Below, piece by piece: positions 8,812 to 18,138 of a stretch of 44,630 bases of DNA. Under the pieces are notes generated by a model, which was given only the letters and a program-made list of their open reading frames with translations, had not been told where the DNA came from and did no database searches. The position numbers and the translations under genes are program-made. Location of the stretch: assembly GCA_035499655.1 (NCBI GenBank), contig DATJYL010000138.1:1-44630 (forward strand), in the 5' to 3' direction. The DNA is from Pirellulales bacterium. GTDB taxonomy: Bacteria > Planctomycetota > Planctomycetia > Pirellulales > JADZDJ01. How positions within the stretch are numbered: the stretch's first letter is position 1; the number at the start of each line of letters is the position of its first letter.

Positions 8812-9792
8812 CTATGCAAACCGCCGCCGCGCCCACAGCAAGCCGATCGCGCCAGTGGTTAGGAGTAGCAGCGTGGAGGGTTCGGGAATGACGCTGATGC
8901 CAGCTTCATTAAGAAAACGTCCACCTGAAGATAGTATACTTTGATGCCCATTCGTGGGATCGATTGCCAAGATGGCACCGGTCGGATTGACCGCGGAACT
9001 GCTTTCGGCCACGAGGATAGTCCCGTTGGCCTCAATCGCTAATCCCAAGGCATCGGCCAAAAAACCACCCGATGACAACAGAGTCTGCGAGCCATTGATC
9101 GGATTCAACTGAACGAGTCGATTATCCTGATCGACAACGTCGACATTGCCCATGCTGTCGACAGCCAACCCACGAGGCGTAGCCAGTAGGTTGCCAGACG
9201 AAAGCGTTGACACTGATCCATTTGTGGCATCGATCTTAAAGACGGCGTTCGCAGATAAGTCGGACACTAAAATATTGCCTGCATGATCCAGCGCAATCCC
9301 CCACGGCTCCGAAAGCCCCTGACCACTAGCGACCAAGCTACTCGACCCATTATTCGGGTCAACCTGATAGACCGCATGAAGGCCCTCATCTGCCACCAGT
9401 AACATTCCCTGTGCATTAATTACCAAATCGCCAAATAAACTTTGGGATGGGAAGGTTGTCACGATCGAGACGATTCCGGTCGAAGGATTCACTGAGAGAA
9501 TGTGCTTGGTCGTGCCATCGGTCACATCGATCATTCCGTTCGACCCTAGTACCGCATCATACGGTGTGCTCATTTTTGCATAGGTGGTATCCGTTGCGAT
9601 CAATGTTTGTTGACCGTTTGTTGGATTCACCTTGACAATTTCGCCATAGCCAGAAGCCGCACTTTGAATCGCAACGATGAGGTCTCCAGGTGACAAGGTC
9701 ACGGCATGGGCGGTGGCAGCCGGCGACAGGATTCCACTCATCATGAGTGCGGCCAGTGCTCCGAACAGAGATGGGGATGTGGTTTTACTCAT
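8812..9792 (-). CDS. PEP-CTERM-anchored beta-propeller protein
   Basis: A 326-aa exported protein. The N-terminus MSKTTSPSLFGALAALMMSG leads to ATAHA, a signal peptide. The body is built of NHL/SMP-30-like propeller blades with the recurring pattern I-x-x-V/D-P-x-N/T-G and G-L/I-A-V/L-D (for example EPWGIALDHAGNILVSD and TPRGLAVDSMGNVDVVD). The C-terminus is a PEP-CTERM sorting signal: IPEPSTLLLL, a hydrophobic helix, then WARRRFA. Such proteins are processed by an exosortase and released to the surface or matrix. No exosortase is encoded in this window. The ligand or function of the propeller is unknown. It is convergent with the phosphodiesterase gene, 23 bases away. Confidence 0.85.
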   Translation of the reverse strand: MSKTTSPSLFGALAALMMSGILSPAATAHAVTLSPGDLIVAIQSAASGYGEIVKVNPTNGQQTLIATDTTYAKMSTPYDAVLGSNGMIDVTDGTTKHILSVNPSTGIVSIVTTFPSQSLFGDLVINAQGMLLVADEGLHAVYQVDPNNGSSSLVASGQGLSEPWGIALDHAGNILVSDLSANAVFKIDATNGSVSTLSSGNLLATPRGLAVDSMGNVDVVDQDNRLVQLNPINGSQTLLSSGGFLADALGLAIEANGTILVAESSSAVNPTGAILAIDPTNGHQSILSSGGRFLNEAGISVIPEPSTLLLLTTGAIGLLWARRRFA

Positions 9793-10381
9793 TGTGCAGA
9801 GGCTCCGAGACGAGAAAGTTGAGCCTCTGCCGAATTGTTCCGCCCGAGATCATACCCCCTGAAAGCGGCTAACACAAGGAATTGGCGATCCCTGAATCGC
9901 CGCAAATTGACATCACAGCGCCACCGTCAAATATCTGGCGAGAGCCAAATCGGCGGAAATCGGAGCCCACGCCGCCAACAGTTTGTAGCGAGGTTCGATA
10001 GCCATCATAACACACGTCTGTAGAAATTGAGCCACGGTTTTTGCTATGGTGGTTCTCACGTGCCGATAGGTAGTGGCACTTGCGTTTCGCTAGGGCCCGC
10101 TGCCTTTTGCGCGAGAAAATTCCACACCTGTGAGAGTAAACTCACCCCCATTTTGCACACGACGATGTTCACGTTGCCCGATTTTTGCCGAACGCCCACA
10201 AGAATGGGCCGCACAAAACGAGGGAGTTTTGCACGAAAAATCGAGTTTTTCGCGCCGCACGCGCAAAATTCGGTGGCCCAACCACGGCGAAGCCCGGGAA
10301 ATTGGATTTTTCTGGCCGGAGTTTTGCACGAGAGGCAAAGTACTAAATTATTTTCCATGCTCGGCGGTCGAATTTGATTTT
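9793..10381. other. Gene-free glpD upstream region with hairpins
   Basis: About 590 bases between divergent genes. The glpD frame is open back to 10130, but that extension does not look like protein and the dehydrogenase fold begins at 10382. Two small hairpins sit side by side: CAAAAC (10214-10219) with GTTTTG (10226-10231), and CGAAAAA (10234-10240) with TTTTTCG (10246-10252). GTTTTGCACGA occurs at about 10226 and again near 10321. GTGCC...GGCAC at 10060-10079 is another inverted repeat. These could be regulatory sites for glycerol genes; no known operator was recognised. Confidence 0.4.
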
Positions 10382-12001
10382 ATGCCACACACGGTTCTCA
10401 TTCTCGGTGCAGGCATCAACGGCGCGGCCTTGGCGCGCGAGTTGACGCTGAACGGCCTGGGCGTGGTGCTGGTCGACATTCAAGATGTTGCCGCCGGGGC
10501 CACGTCGTACAGCTCGCGGCTGATTCACGGCGGCCTGCGCTATTTGGAATACGGCGATTTCGCCCTGGTGCGCGAATCGCTGGGCGAACGGACCCGGCTG
10601 TTGCGCTTGGCCCCGCAATTCGTGCGGCCGCTGCGGCTGTTCATTCCGGTGCAAAATCGATTTGGCGGATTGATGTCGGCGGCGCGGCGGTTCCTGCGTT
10701 TGAAAGATCGTCCCCATGCCGGCCGGGTGCTGCATCGCGGGCTGTGGACCGTGCGGTTCGGCCTGTGGTTGTACGACAATTACGCCCGCGATCCTTCGCT
10801 GCCCAAGCACGAATCGCACCGGGCCAGCGACGCCGCCGTGGTGCCGGTCGATCAGCACACCTACCGCTGGGTTTGCTCGTTCTCCGATGCGCAAGTTGTC
10901 TTTCCGGAGCGGTTCACGCTGGCGCTGCTGAACGATGCCCGAGAAATTGCGGCGGCAGAGGGGACCGAGTTCCGGGTGCTGACTTATCACGAGGCGGAAC
11001 TGGCCGGCCGCAGCGTCACCATCCGCCGTGTGGGCACACAGCAAGTCGTGGCGGAGTTGCAACCTTCGGTCATCGTGAATGCCACGGGCGCCTGGGTCGA
11101 TCAAACGTTGCAATCTTTGCATGTGCCGTCGAAGCGACTGATGGGCGGCACGAAGGGAAGCCACTTCGTCACCAGCAATTCGCGCTTGCAAAAACTGCTT
11201 GGCGGTCGGGCCGTGTATACCGAGGCGGGCGATGGCCGGCCGATTTTCATTCTTCCGTTCGATTTGCCGTTTATGAATGGCACGTTGGTTGGCACGACCG
11301 ATGAACCATTCGCTGGCGACCCGTCGACCGCCGTGGCGACGCAGCCCGAGCTGGAGTATCTGGTGGCGGCGGTCAACGAAGTGTTTCCCGACCTGCAATT
11401 GACGCCTGCCGACATCGATTTGCACTACGCCGGCGTGCGGCCGTTGCCGTATTCGGATGCCGCCACGCCAGGAGCGATTTCTCGCCGGCACTGGATGGAA
11501 CCTAACCAAAATTGCGAAGTGCCCTCGTATTCAATCATCGGCGGCAAGCTCACCACGTGCCGGTCGCTGGCCGAGGAAGCCGCCGGCGAGATTCTCAAGC
11601 GCCTGGGGCTGCCACGAAAGGCCGATTCCAGCCAGCGGCCACTTACCGAGCGCGAACCGTTCTTTGCCGTGCGTGCCGCCGGTTCAGCAGTCCCCGCTGC
11701 TGGCAATGACAACGCATCTGCCATGGGTGCGGCGGCTTCGAGCGATCGCTTGGCAAACATGGTGATACCGCTGGCCGTGGTGCGCCAAGTGATTCAAGAG
11801 GAATGGGTCACCAAGCTGGACGATTTAATTGAACGGCGGTTGATGCTGCTTTATCATCCACAGTTAACACGGGGGTGCTTGAATCAATTAGCCGATTTGC
11901 TGATCGAGGCCTGTCGGTTGAGCAGTACTGATAAAACCGCCGCGGTGGATGCGGTTGTCGAGCGGCTGGCCACACATTTTGGCAAACGGGTGCTGCCATG
12001 A
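10382..12001 (+). CDS. glpD: FAD-dependent glycerol-3-phosphate dehydrogenase
   Basis: Oxidises sn-glycerol-3-phosphate to dihydroxyacetone phosphate and passes electrons to the quinone pool at the inner membrane. The 539-aa protein begins [20 protein letters not shown], giving the Rossmann motif G9-x-G11-x-x-G14 at once, which is why I start here and not at the upstream open frame. Family signatures follow: [26 protein letters not shown], a long central [14 protein letters not shown] segment and [16 protein letters not shown] (the second FAD-binding region). A C-terminal helical domain follows. The stop overlaps the glpK start as ATGA, so the two are translationally coupled. The electrons could enter the menaquinone made by genes at 36-40 kb; that link is inferred. 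Confidence 0.95.
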   Translation: MPHTVLILGAGINGAALARELTLNGLGVVLVDIQDVAAGATSYSSRLIHGGLRYLEYGDFALVRESLGERTRLLRLAPQFVRPLRLFIPVQNRFGGLMSAARRFLRLKDRPHAGRVLHRGLWTVRFGLWLYDNYARDPSLPKHESHRASDAAVVPVDQHTYRWVCSFSDAQVVFPERFTLALLNDAREIAAAEGTEFRVLTYHEAELAGRSVTIRRVGTQQVVAELQPSVIVNATGAWVDQTLQSLHVPSKRLMGGTKGSHFVTSNSRLQKLLGGRAVYTEAGDGRPIFILPFDLPFMNGTLVGTTDEPFAGDPSTAVATQPELEYLVAAVNEVFPDLQLTPADIDLHYAGVRPLPYSDAATPGAISRRHWMEPNQNCEVPSYSIIGGKLTTCRSLAEEAAGEILKRLGLPRKADSSQRPLTEREPFFAVRAAGSAVPAAGNDNASAMGAAASSDRLANMVIPLAVVRQVIQEEWVTKLDDLIERRLMLLYHPQLTRGCLNQLADLLIEACRLSSTDKTAAVDAVVERLATHFGKRVLP

Positions 12002-13503
12002 GCAAAGCGGCGACAAACAAATACATCTTGGCTCTCGATCAAGGCACGACTTCAAGCCGTGCCATTTTGTTCGGCCACAATGGCCGTCCGGTGGCGGTGT
12101 CGCAGCAAGAATTTCCGCAGATCTTGCCGGCGCCGGGCGTGGTTGAACACGATCCAGAAGCGATCTGGAATTCGCAACTTGCCGTGGCGCGGAATGTGTT
12201 GCAGCAGGCCCAATGCACGGCCGCCGAAGTGGCCGCACTGGGCGTTACCAATCAGCGTGAAACGACAATTTTGTGGGAGCGCGATACCGGTCGCCCGGTG
12301 GCCAATGCCATCGTTTGGCAAAGCCGCATCAGCGTGCCGATTTGCGATCGCTTGAAAGCCGACGGAGCGGAACCGTTGGTGCAGCAAAAAACTGGCCTGG
12401 TCATCGATGCCTATTTTTCCGGAACGAAAATCAAATATCTGCTTGATACGGTTCCGGGCTTGCGCGGACGGGCTGAGCGTGGCGAAGTGCTGTTTGGCAC
12501 GGTCGATTCGTTTTTAATCTGGCGATTAACCGGTGGTCGCCGACATATCACCGATGTGACCAATGCCAGCCGTACTATGCTGTTCGATCTTCACACGCTT
12601 TCTTGGGATGACGAACTGCTGAAGTTGCTCGGCGTGCCACGCGCCATCTTGCCGGAAGTGCGATCCAGCAGTGAAGTTTATGGCGAAACGTTGCCCGAGC
12701 TGTTTGGCGCACCCATTCCCATCAGCGGTTGCGCCGGCGATCAGCAAGCGGCCACCTTCGGCCAGGCTTGCTTCGAGAAAGGCAGCGCCAAAAACACGTA
12801 TGGAACCGGTTGCTTCATGCTGCTGAACGTAGGCCCACGACCGGTGAGTTCCAGGAACAAACTGCTCACGACGGTGGGATGGCAAATCGCCGGCCAAACC
12901 ACATATTGCTTGGAAGGTTCGGTGTTTGTCGCCGGCGCGGTGGTCCAATGGCTGCGCGACGGGCTGAAAATCATCCAATCGAGTTCTGAAATAGAAACGC
13001 TGTCCGCCAGCGTGCCGGATGCCGGCGGCGTGGTGTTTGTGCCGGCCTTTGTCGGTCTGGGCGCGCCGCATTGGAATCCGCATGCGCGCGGGGCGATTTT
13101 TGGACTCACGCGGGGAACCACGACCGGCCACATTGCTCGGGCGGCATTGGAGTCGATGGCTTTCCAAACCGCCGAAGTGCTGCACGCCATGGAGCAAGAT
13201 TCCGGCACCAAGCTCGCACAACTTAAAGTTGATGGCGGGGCGAGCGTGAACAACGGTTTGATGCAATTTCAGGCCGACTTGCTCGAAGTACCTGTGGTGC
13301 GGCCGGTGGTGGCCGAAACCACTGCGTTGGGTGCAGCGTACTTGGCCGGGTTGGCGGTCGGATTCTGGGAAAACCTGGACGATGTTGTAGGCAATTGGGC
13401 GCTCGATCGTAAGTTTCATTCGAACATGTCGCCCGACGAACGGGCCAGTCGACAGGCAACTTGGCGGCAAGCGGTGGAGCGAACGCTGGATTGGGAAGAG
13501 TGA
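11998..13503 (+). CDS. glpK: Glycerol kinase
   Basis: Phosphorylates glycerol to sn-glycerol-3-phosphate with ATP. The length, 501 aa, is normal for the FGGY family. Motifs seen: [10 protein letters not shown] at 13-22 (ATP/phosphate site), [19 protein letters not shown] (glycerol contact region), [10 protein letters not shown] and [20 protein letters not shown], and [20 protein letters not shown] near the C-terminus. Its start overlaps glpD by 4 bases. No glycerol facilitator glpF lies in the window, so uptake must be encoded elsewhere or be passive. Confidence 0.96.
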   Translation: MSKAATNKYILALDQGTTSSRAILFGHNGRPVAVSQQEFPQILPAPGVVEHDPEAIWNSQLAVARNVLQQAQCTAAEVAALGVTNQRETTILWERDTGRPVANAIVWQSRISVPICDRLKADGAEPLVQQKTGLVIDAYFSGTKIKYLLDTVPGLRGRAERGEVLFGTVDSFLIWRLTGGRRHITDVTNASRTMLFDLHTLSWDDELLKLLGVPRAILPEVRSSSEVYGETLPELFGAPIPISGCAGDQQAATFGQACFEKGSAKNTYGTGCFMLLNVGPRPVSSRNKLLTTVGWQIAGQTTYCLEGSVFVAGAVVQWLRDGLKIIQSSSEIETLSASVPDAGGVVFVPAFVGLGAPHWNPHARGAIFGLTRGTTTGHIARAALESMAFQTAEVLHAMEQDSGTKLAQLKVDGGASVNNGLMQFQADLLEVPVVRPVVAETTALGAAYLAGLAVGFWENLDDVVGNWALDRKFHSNMSPDERASRQATWRQAVERTLDWEE

Positions 13504-14049
13504 GCCAATGGCCGGGCCAGCGAGCTGCTCTATCCTCGAAGCCGAAGTATTCGCAAAACCTCCTAAATTTCGGATTTTTACTCCGCCCAATGAATGGCAA
13601 AAAAATTCTTTTCTTATTTCGACGGTATTGAATTGGCTTTTCGCATTCATTGTGAGTTACCTATTCAAATACGTTGCGCGTTGCCTAGGTTGACAGTCCT
13701 TCTTATGTTCTCGTAATTGTGAAATAAAAGGCTGCTTAGGTAATGTGATGCGTTAGGTGATTCTGATGTGACAGCGTAAGACAGTGATTTCATTTTTTAT
13801 GTGGGGGGATTGAGGACCGTTTTTCTGCTTGCTAGCCTCTCTGCAACCAAACGGGTAGTTTGCGAAGAGTTTTCCGGCTGCCCGTTCCCGCCTGTTTGCA
13901 TCCCACCTTTTACCGCCGCTTCTAGCGAGTCCCGAGTGACAGCACGCAGCGGCTGATCCATCGAGCGTTTGTCGCTGACCGCGCTGCGGAGCGGCCACGT
14001 TAGGCTGCCGCGGTCGGCAGATCGTTGTTTGTTGTAAGGAGACGTAACG
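13504..14049. other. AT-richer intergenic stretch upstream of haem-motif protein
   Basis: About 545 bases without a gene I can support. The part from 13540 to 13800 is clearly richer in A/T than its surroundings. TTGACA at 13690-13695, 17 bases before GTAATT (13713-13718), is a possible promoter with a poor -10. AAGGAG at 14036-14041, 8 bases before the ATG, is the ribosome-binding site of the following gene. No terminator with a T-tract was seen after glpK. Confidence 0.45.
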
Positions 14050-15345
14050 ATGCAGAGTTTGTTGATTGCGCTTGTGGCCTTGGGCACTTCGGGACAAGGG
14101 GCCGAGAAAGCAGCCCCGAAGGCTGAAATCGCGGCGAGTGTCGCACACCCTGCCGAGGCTGCTGCAGCCAATCCTTCGGCAATGTCAGCCACGGCCACGC
14201 CAGCCGGCACGGTTCGGCTGATGTCGGCCGAAAAGGAACAGCGGCTTCGTAAGCTGCTGCCGCGGGTTGATGACCCCAGTTTGCAGAAGATTCTCAAAGA
14301 CCCACGTTTGATTTTGTATACCGAGCAAGAAATGCCCCGCGCCTATCAGGAATGGAGCGGCAGCTTGCAGGGCATTCATTCGGCGTACTACAACATTTCG
14401 GCCAATGGCTCGGAGCCGTACGGGAATGGCAATCGTGAATTCCCCTGGGGTAGCCCGGCGGGAACCCAACGGACCAGCGGCGTGGAAGCTTTCCGCTTTG
14501 TATGGTTGCCGCGCGATTCCAACGATCGGCCGCGGCCCGTGGTTTGGTTTCGCAAGCGCTTGCGAGGCGACACCACCGACGGCTACGCCTGGACGTTTCC
14601 GGTCGGGGCCGTGGTGGGCGAAGCGCTGACGATGACCGGTCCGGACGGATATGCCTACACCTTTGAACTGCGCACGCGCACTCGGCAGTACGGATCGTGG
14701 GATGTCGACGTGTTCCGGCCGTTCCCCACGGCGGCCGATTTGGCGCAGCGAATCAAAGCGCTGCGGCCCGATTGGCAAAACCAGCCGAAGCTGGCGGCAG
14801 CCATCGATCATCTGGAGCAACCGCTGGAAATGAAAGTGCTCTTGCTGGCGGATAAGCAACCGGCGATGCACGTGTTCCGGCAAACCGCTGGCGTCGATTC
14901 GTTGCCACCGTTGAGCGACGACAAGCTGGTCGGCCAATTGCTCTCCGGCACGGTCTTTCGTTCGGTGTCGGGCGAAGTGTGGCAGCAATCGCCTAGCGGT
15001 GTGAAAACCTATGCTCCAACCACGGCGGCCGGTTTCAATATTGTGCCGACCAATTACGAGGCCGGGTTTGTGCAGGTCGATTCCGCCAGTTGCATGCGCT
15101 GTCACGAGTCGGCGGCGCGGCCGGTTTCCGATTTCAATCCCGGGCGCGATTGGTACGGACACATTCGCGGGAGCGACGCCATTTTGTCGTTTCATCCGTT
15201 CGCGCCGGAATCGGTCAGCGACAACGGCTATGGGCGGCCGGTGAAAATGCGGGCGGAATTCGAGCAGGCGGGCGTAATTGCCAAGTATGATCCGCAGCAA
15301 CATCCGGCTAAGTTTTATCAAACCCTGGACGTGCAGCAGCAATGA
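14050..15345 (+). CDS. Exported protein with one CxxCH haem-binding motif
   Basis: A 431-aa protein. A short hydrophobic N-terminus (MQSLLIALVALGTSGQGAE) looks like a signal peptide, followed by an Ala-rich stretch. The only recognisable motif is C348-M-R-C351-H352, the c-type haem attachment signature, in a context VDSASCMRCHESAARPVSDF typical of short cytochrome segments. The rest has no domain I recognise (FRFVWLPRDSNDRPRPVVWF, GYAWTFPVGAVVGEALTMTG). If haem is attached, the protein would work in the periplasm. An axial Met or His cannot be assigned. AAGGAG 8 bases upstream fixes the start, and a strong terminator follows, so it is likely a single-gene transcript. Confidence 0.7.
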   Translation: MQSLLIALVALGTSGQGAEKAAPKAEIAASVAHPAEAAAANPSAMSATATPAGTVRLMSAEKEQRLRKLLPRVDDPSLQKILKDPRLILYTEQEMPRAYQEWSGSLQGIHSAYYNISANGSEPYGNGNREFPWGSPAGTQRTSGVEAFRFVWLPRDSNDRPRPVVWFRKRLRGDTTDGYAWTFPVGAVVGEALTMTGPDGYAYTFELRTRTRQYGSWDVDVFRPFPTAADLAQRIKALRPDWQNQPKLAAAIDHLEQPLEMKVLLLADKQPAMHVFRQTAGVDSLPPLSDDKLVGQLLSGTVFRSVSGEVWQQSPSGVKTYAPTTAAGFNIVPTNYEAGFVQVDSASCMRCHESAARPVSDFNPGRDWYGHIRGSDAILSFHPFAPESVSDNGYGRPVKMRAEFEQAGVIAKYDPQQHPAKFYQTLDVQQQ

Positions 15346-15399
15346 TTGGCTTCGAATGATTTGCAGCGTTGATGTGCAGCATTGAGAGGGCACGCCCAA

Positions 15400-15428
15400 C
15401 CCCCGGTCGATGGCGACCGGGGGTTTTT
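15400..15428 (+). terminator. Intrinsic terminator after the haem-motif gene
   Basis: A perfect 10-bp stem, CCCCCGGTCG (15400-15409) with CGACCGGGGG (15414-15423), closes a 4-base loop ATGG and is followed at once by TTTTT (15424-15428). It lies 55 bases after the stop codon. The stem-T-tract order makes it a plus-strand terminator. Confidence 0.93.
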
Positions 15429-15661
15429 CGTGCGCGACAGGGCAATTGCTGGGGGTAGTGGTGATTGTAAGCTCGTCTGCATCCGGGTTGGGATTTCCAG
15501 CGGATTTTGCAAAAATCGGCGGTGCGGTGCATCACTGTCGCAAAATTCAAGCAACGATCAGAATTCACGCGCGCCCATGTCGCTGTGAATTCAGCGGGGC
15601 GCTTTCGAGATTCGCAGCATAGCAAAAGCGCGGCCCAATTTTCGACAAAAACTAAGGCCAG

Positions 15662-16903
15662 CTACGGCAGTTCAGCGCTTTCGCCGCCAGAAATGGTGGC
15701 CAGGCAGGAGAGAATGCGGATGTCCATGGTGGCCAAAAACACGCGCACGGAGCCGTCGCACAGGACGAAGTTAATGGCTCCGTTGCCCCCGTGCACGCCG
15801 GCAAAAGTGCGGTAACAGGGTTGGGGAAAAGTGGCATAGGTGCCATTGGCGCACTTGTCGTAATCCGGATCCAGCGTGATGGAAGTGGCATTGGCATTGC
15901 AGCCTAAAGGGTTGCCTCGGCAGCCCGTGGCCGAAGTGTCGGTTGCCGCTGCGGGTAGCGTGACGCTGCCCAAACTGTTTCCAAACACACTGCTGGCCCA
16001 AAATGCGGACCGGCTTACGATGGCGCCGCCGGTTGTCACCGGCTCCGGCTGTGTAATAGTGGTGTACTCACCAATCAGAAGCGTTTTGGAAGTGCCATCG
16101 GTAATTTGAGTAATTTTGACCGGGCTATGACTAAGGATCGACATTTCGCAATTGGGCGTTGCACCCGTGGGTGGCGCAACAATAATGGCGGGGAGCGGTC
16201 CTTTATCGAGGGCGCGCATCGTTTCCCCCCCTGATCCAGCCTTGTAACTGTCGAAATAAGCTTCTGCAGGATCGGTTGCGGCAAAAAATCCACGGCCAGC
16301 AACTCCGCGGTAAGAACTGGTGGCAATCGGTATATTTAAGCTGTACTCTTGCTGAGTTTGCGGTAGCTGCAGCGATGGGGGATTAGGGTCACTAGGACAA
16401 GACTGGACGGGCAAAATCGCTTTGCGCACCGGCTCGTTCGTCGGGTCGAGGTTTGAAAGATCGAACCGGTATTGCCTGTATAAGGTTGTTTCTTCAATGA
16501 ATGGCAATATATTCAACGCCCAATTCGCGTAAGGGTTGGTTTGGCCGCACGCGGTAGTGGCGCCGCCGGTCGTGGTGCTGGCGATGACTTTGCCCGGCGG
16601 CAAGGTTTTTTTGGCGGATGCGTAGTTCAAGCAGCCCAGGCCCAGGTTCTTCAAATTGTCGCTGCACTGCGTGCGGCGGGCGGCTTCGCGGGCGGCTTGG
16701 ACGGCGGGGAGCAGCAGGGCGATTAAAATGCCGATGATGGCGATCACAACCAGCAACTCCACCAGCGTGAAGGCCCAGCGCTGCCGGCGGCGAGCGGCGG
16801 GCACGTTCCGAAGGGCGAGGGACGTGGGGCGAGGGAGGAAGGGGGAGAAATGCCAGCGGAGATCGGGCAGCGACGTGCAATTTTGGCGCGGCAAGTTTTC
16901 CAT
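15662..16903 (-). CDS. DUF1559 pseudopilin-like protein (third gene of operon)
   Basis: A 413-aa member of the large planctomycete DUF1559 family. After a 40-residue basic leader comes a type IV pilin-like N-terminus, [20 protein letters not shown], then [18 protein letters not shown]. The C-terminus has the family's H-x9-DG motif ([20 protein letters not shown]). The prepilin-type helix implies cleavage by prepilin peptidase and insertion in the inner membrane or a pseudopilus. The residue before F is Ala, not the usual Gly. It starts 24 bases after the preceding gene's stop and has no Shine-Dalgarno there, so translation may be coupled. It is the most diverged of the three copies. The biochemical role of DUF1559 proteins is not established. 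Confidence 0.88.
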   Translation of the reverse strand: MENLPRQNCTSLPDLRWHFSPFLPRPTSLALRNVPAARRRQRWAFTLVELLVVIAIIGILIALLLPAVQAAREAARRTQCSDNLKNLGLGCLNYASAKKTLPPGKVIASTTTGGATTACGQTNPYANWALNILPFIEETTLYRQYRFDLSNLDPTNEPVRKAILPVQSCPSDPNPPSLQLPQTQQEYSLNIPIATSSYRGVAGRGFFAATDPAEAYFDSYKAGSGGETMRALDKGPLPAIIVAPPTGATPNCEMSILSHSPVKITQITDGTSKTLLIGEYTTITQPEPVTTGGAIVSRSAFWASSVFGNSLGSVTLPAAATDTSATGCRGNPLGCNANATSITLDPDYDKCANGTYATFPQPCYRTFAGVHGGNGAINFVLCDGSVRVFLATMDIRILSCLATISGGESAELP

Positions 16904-16950
16904 GTGTTTTAAGCGGCCGGATGATCGTCAGGGAAGTTCCCAACTTTCGG
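16866..16950. repeat. Duplicated gene junction, copy 1
   Basis: The segment around the 16903/16928 junction recurs around 18091/18116. The stretch from the ATG through the 24-base spacer to the stop (CATGTGTTTTAAGCGGCCGG, then ATGATCGTCAGGG) is identical in both. Similarity extends into both flanking genes, including CGACGTGCAATTTTGGCGCG in the leader. This marks tandem duplication of whole gene units. Confidence 0.85.
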
Positions 16951-18091
16951 CTCCAGCAATGGTGGCAAAGGAGGCCAGGATTTTCATATCCGTAGTGATG
17001 GTCAAGGCCCGCGTCGCACCATCGCACAGGACAAAATTAATAGCGCCGCCGCCACCGTGGACGCCAGCGAAGGAATATTTGCATGGCGATCCCGATGTCC
17101 CGTGGACGGCGAAGCACTGATTATAGTCGGGGTCCAGAGAGTCTTGCATGGCCGAGGCATTGCAAGTGTTCATATTGGTTTTGCAGGCGACGGGCAAGGA
17201 AATATTGCCTAAGTCATTGCCGTACAGACTATCTGCCCAAAAAGCGGCGCGGCTGACCGGCGGATTGCCGCTTGGCTGGGTGACTGTCGTGTACTCACCG
17301 ATCAGCAGCGACTTGGATGTTCCGTCGGTAATATCATGGATTTTAACGGGAGCGTGTGACAGAAGTGCAATTGGACAGTTAGAGACGGGCATGATTTGCG
17401 GTAGAGCACCTTTGTCTTGAGTTCGCAGGTCTCCTGCCAGAGATTGGTAGGTACTCCAATAGGCAACGTCGGAAGGCGCATCTCCCCAGGCGCGACCAGC
17501 GACACCTTTATACGAACTGGTCGCATAGGTACGTTGAGGTGCGTCGATATAAACTTCAGGGTAGGAAAGTTGCGGCGGATTGGGATCGCTGGGACAGCTC
17601 ATGGATGGGAGCAATGTTTGCTCGGCCATAGCGTTCGAAGCGTCGTCATTCGTCTTGTCGAAATGATACAAGCTCCACGTCTGCTTTTCCTCGATATAGG
17701 GAAGAATGTCCAAGGCCCAATTATCAAATAGGCCGCCAGCTCTGTTACAGGCATTACTTGCGCTGGAGTTATTAACATGTCCTGGGGGCAGCGTTTTTTT
17801 GGTGCTTTCGTACGTCAAACAACCCAGGCCAAGTTGCTTCAGATTGTTCATGCACTGCGTGCGGCGGGCCGCTTCACGGGCGGCTTGCACGGCGGGCAAG
17901 AGCAGGGCGATTAGAATGCCGATAATGGCGATCACCACTAGCAACTCCACCAGCGTGAAGGCGAGGCGCGGCCGGCGGTGAGCGGCGGGCGGCAAGCAGC
18001 GGGTAAAGGTTGAGGGGTAAGCAGCGAAAGGCGAGGAGCCCCAGCGGAAATCACCGGTCGACGTGCAATTTTGGCGCGACAAGTCTGCCAT
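16928..18091 (-). CDS. DUF1559 pseudopilin-like protein (second gene of operon)
   Basis: A 387-aa paralogue of its neighbours. The leader MADLSRQNCTSTGDFRW resembles that of the next gene ([17 protein letters not shown]), so the leader was duplicated with the gene. The pilin-like helix is [20 protein letters not shown], and the C-terminal signature is [20 protein letters not shown]. The central part is close to the first gene of the operon (DILPYIEEKQTWSLYHFDKT is identical), showing a recent duplication. The gene ends in SWELP and a stop. The next start comes after 24 bases in both junctions. Confidence 0.9.
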   Translation of the reverse strand: MADLSRQNCTSTGDFRWGSSPFAAYPSTFTRCLPPAAHRRPRLAFTLVELLVVIAIIGILIALLLPAVQAAREAARRTQCMNNLKQLGLGCLTYESTKKTLPPGHVNNSSASNACNRAGGLFDNWALDILPYIEEKQTWSLYHFDKTNDDASNAMAEQTLLPSMSCPSDPNPPQLSYPEVYIDAPQRTYATSSYKGVAGRAWGDAPSDVAYWSTYQSLAGDLRTQDKGALPQIMPVSNCPIALLSHAPVKIHDITDGTSKSLLIGEYTTVTQPSGNPPVSRAAFWADSLYGNDLGNISLPVACKTNMNTCNASAMQDSLDPDYNQCFAVHGTSGSPCKYSFAGVHGGGGAINFVLCDGATRALTITTDMKILASFATIAGAESWELP

Positions 18092-18138
18092 GTGTTTTAA
18101 GCGGCCGGATGATCGTCAGGGGAGTTCCCAACTTTCGG
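18054..18138. repeat. Duplicated gene junction, copy 2
   Basis: Second copy of the DUF1559 junction described at 16866-16950. The spacer is base-for-base the same; differences begin inside the coding ends. Such long near-identical stretches 1.2 kb apart are substrates for further copy-number change. Confidence 0.85.

Noticed and set aside
10211-10252. Hairpins before glpD as intrinsic terminators
   Set aside because: Stems are only 6-7 bp, A/T-rich, and no T-tract follows, so termination is not supported.
10130-10381. Upstream in-frame extension of glpD
   Set aside because: The FAD-binding fold starts at 10382. The added 84 residues are Arg/Cys/Phe-rich and cover hairpins, so they are probably untranslated.
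10343-11509. Minus-strand ORF opposite glpD (388 codons)
   Set aside because: Antisense shadow; full of Arg/His/Gln with no family likeness. The same holds for 12526-13650 opposite glpK and 14185-15399 opposite the haem-motif gene.
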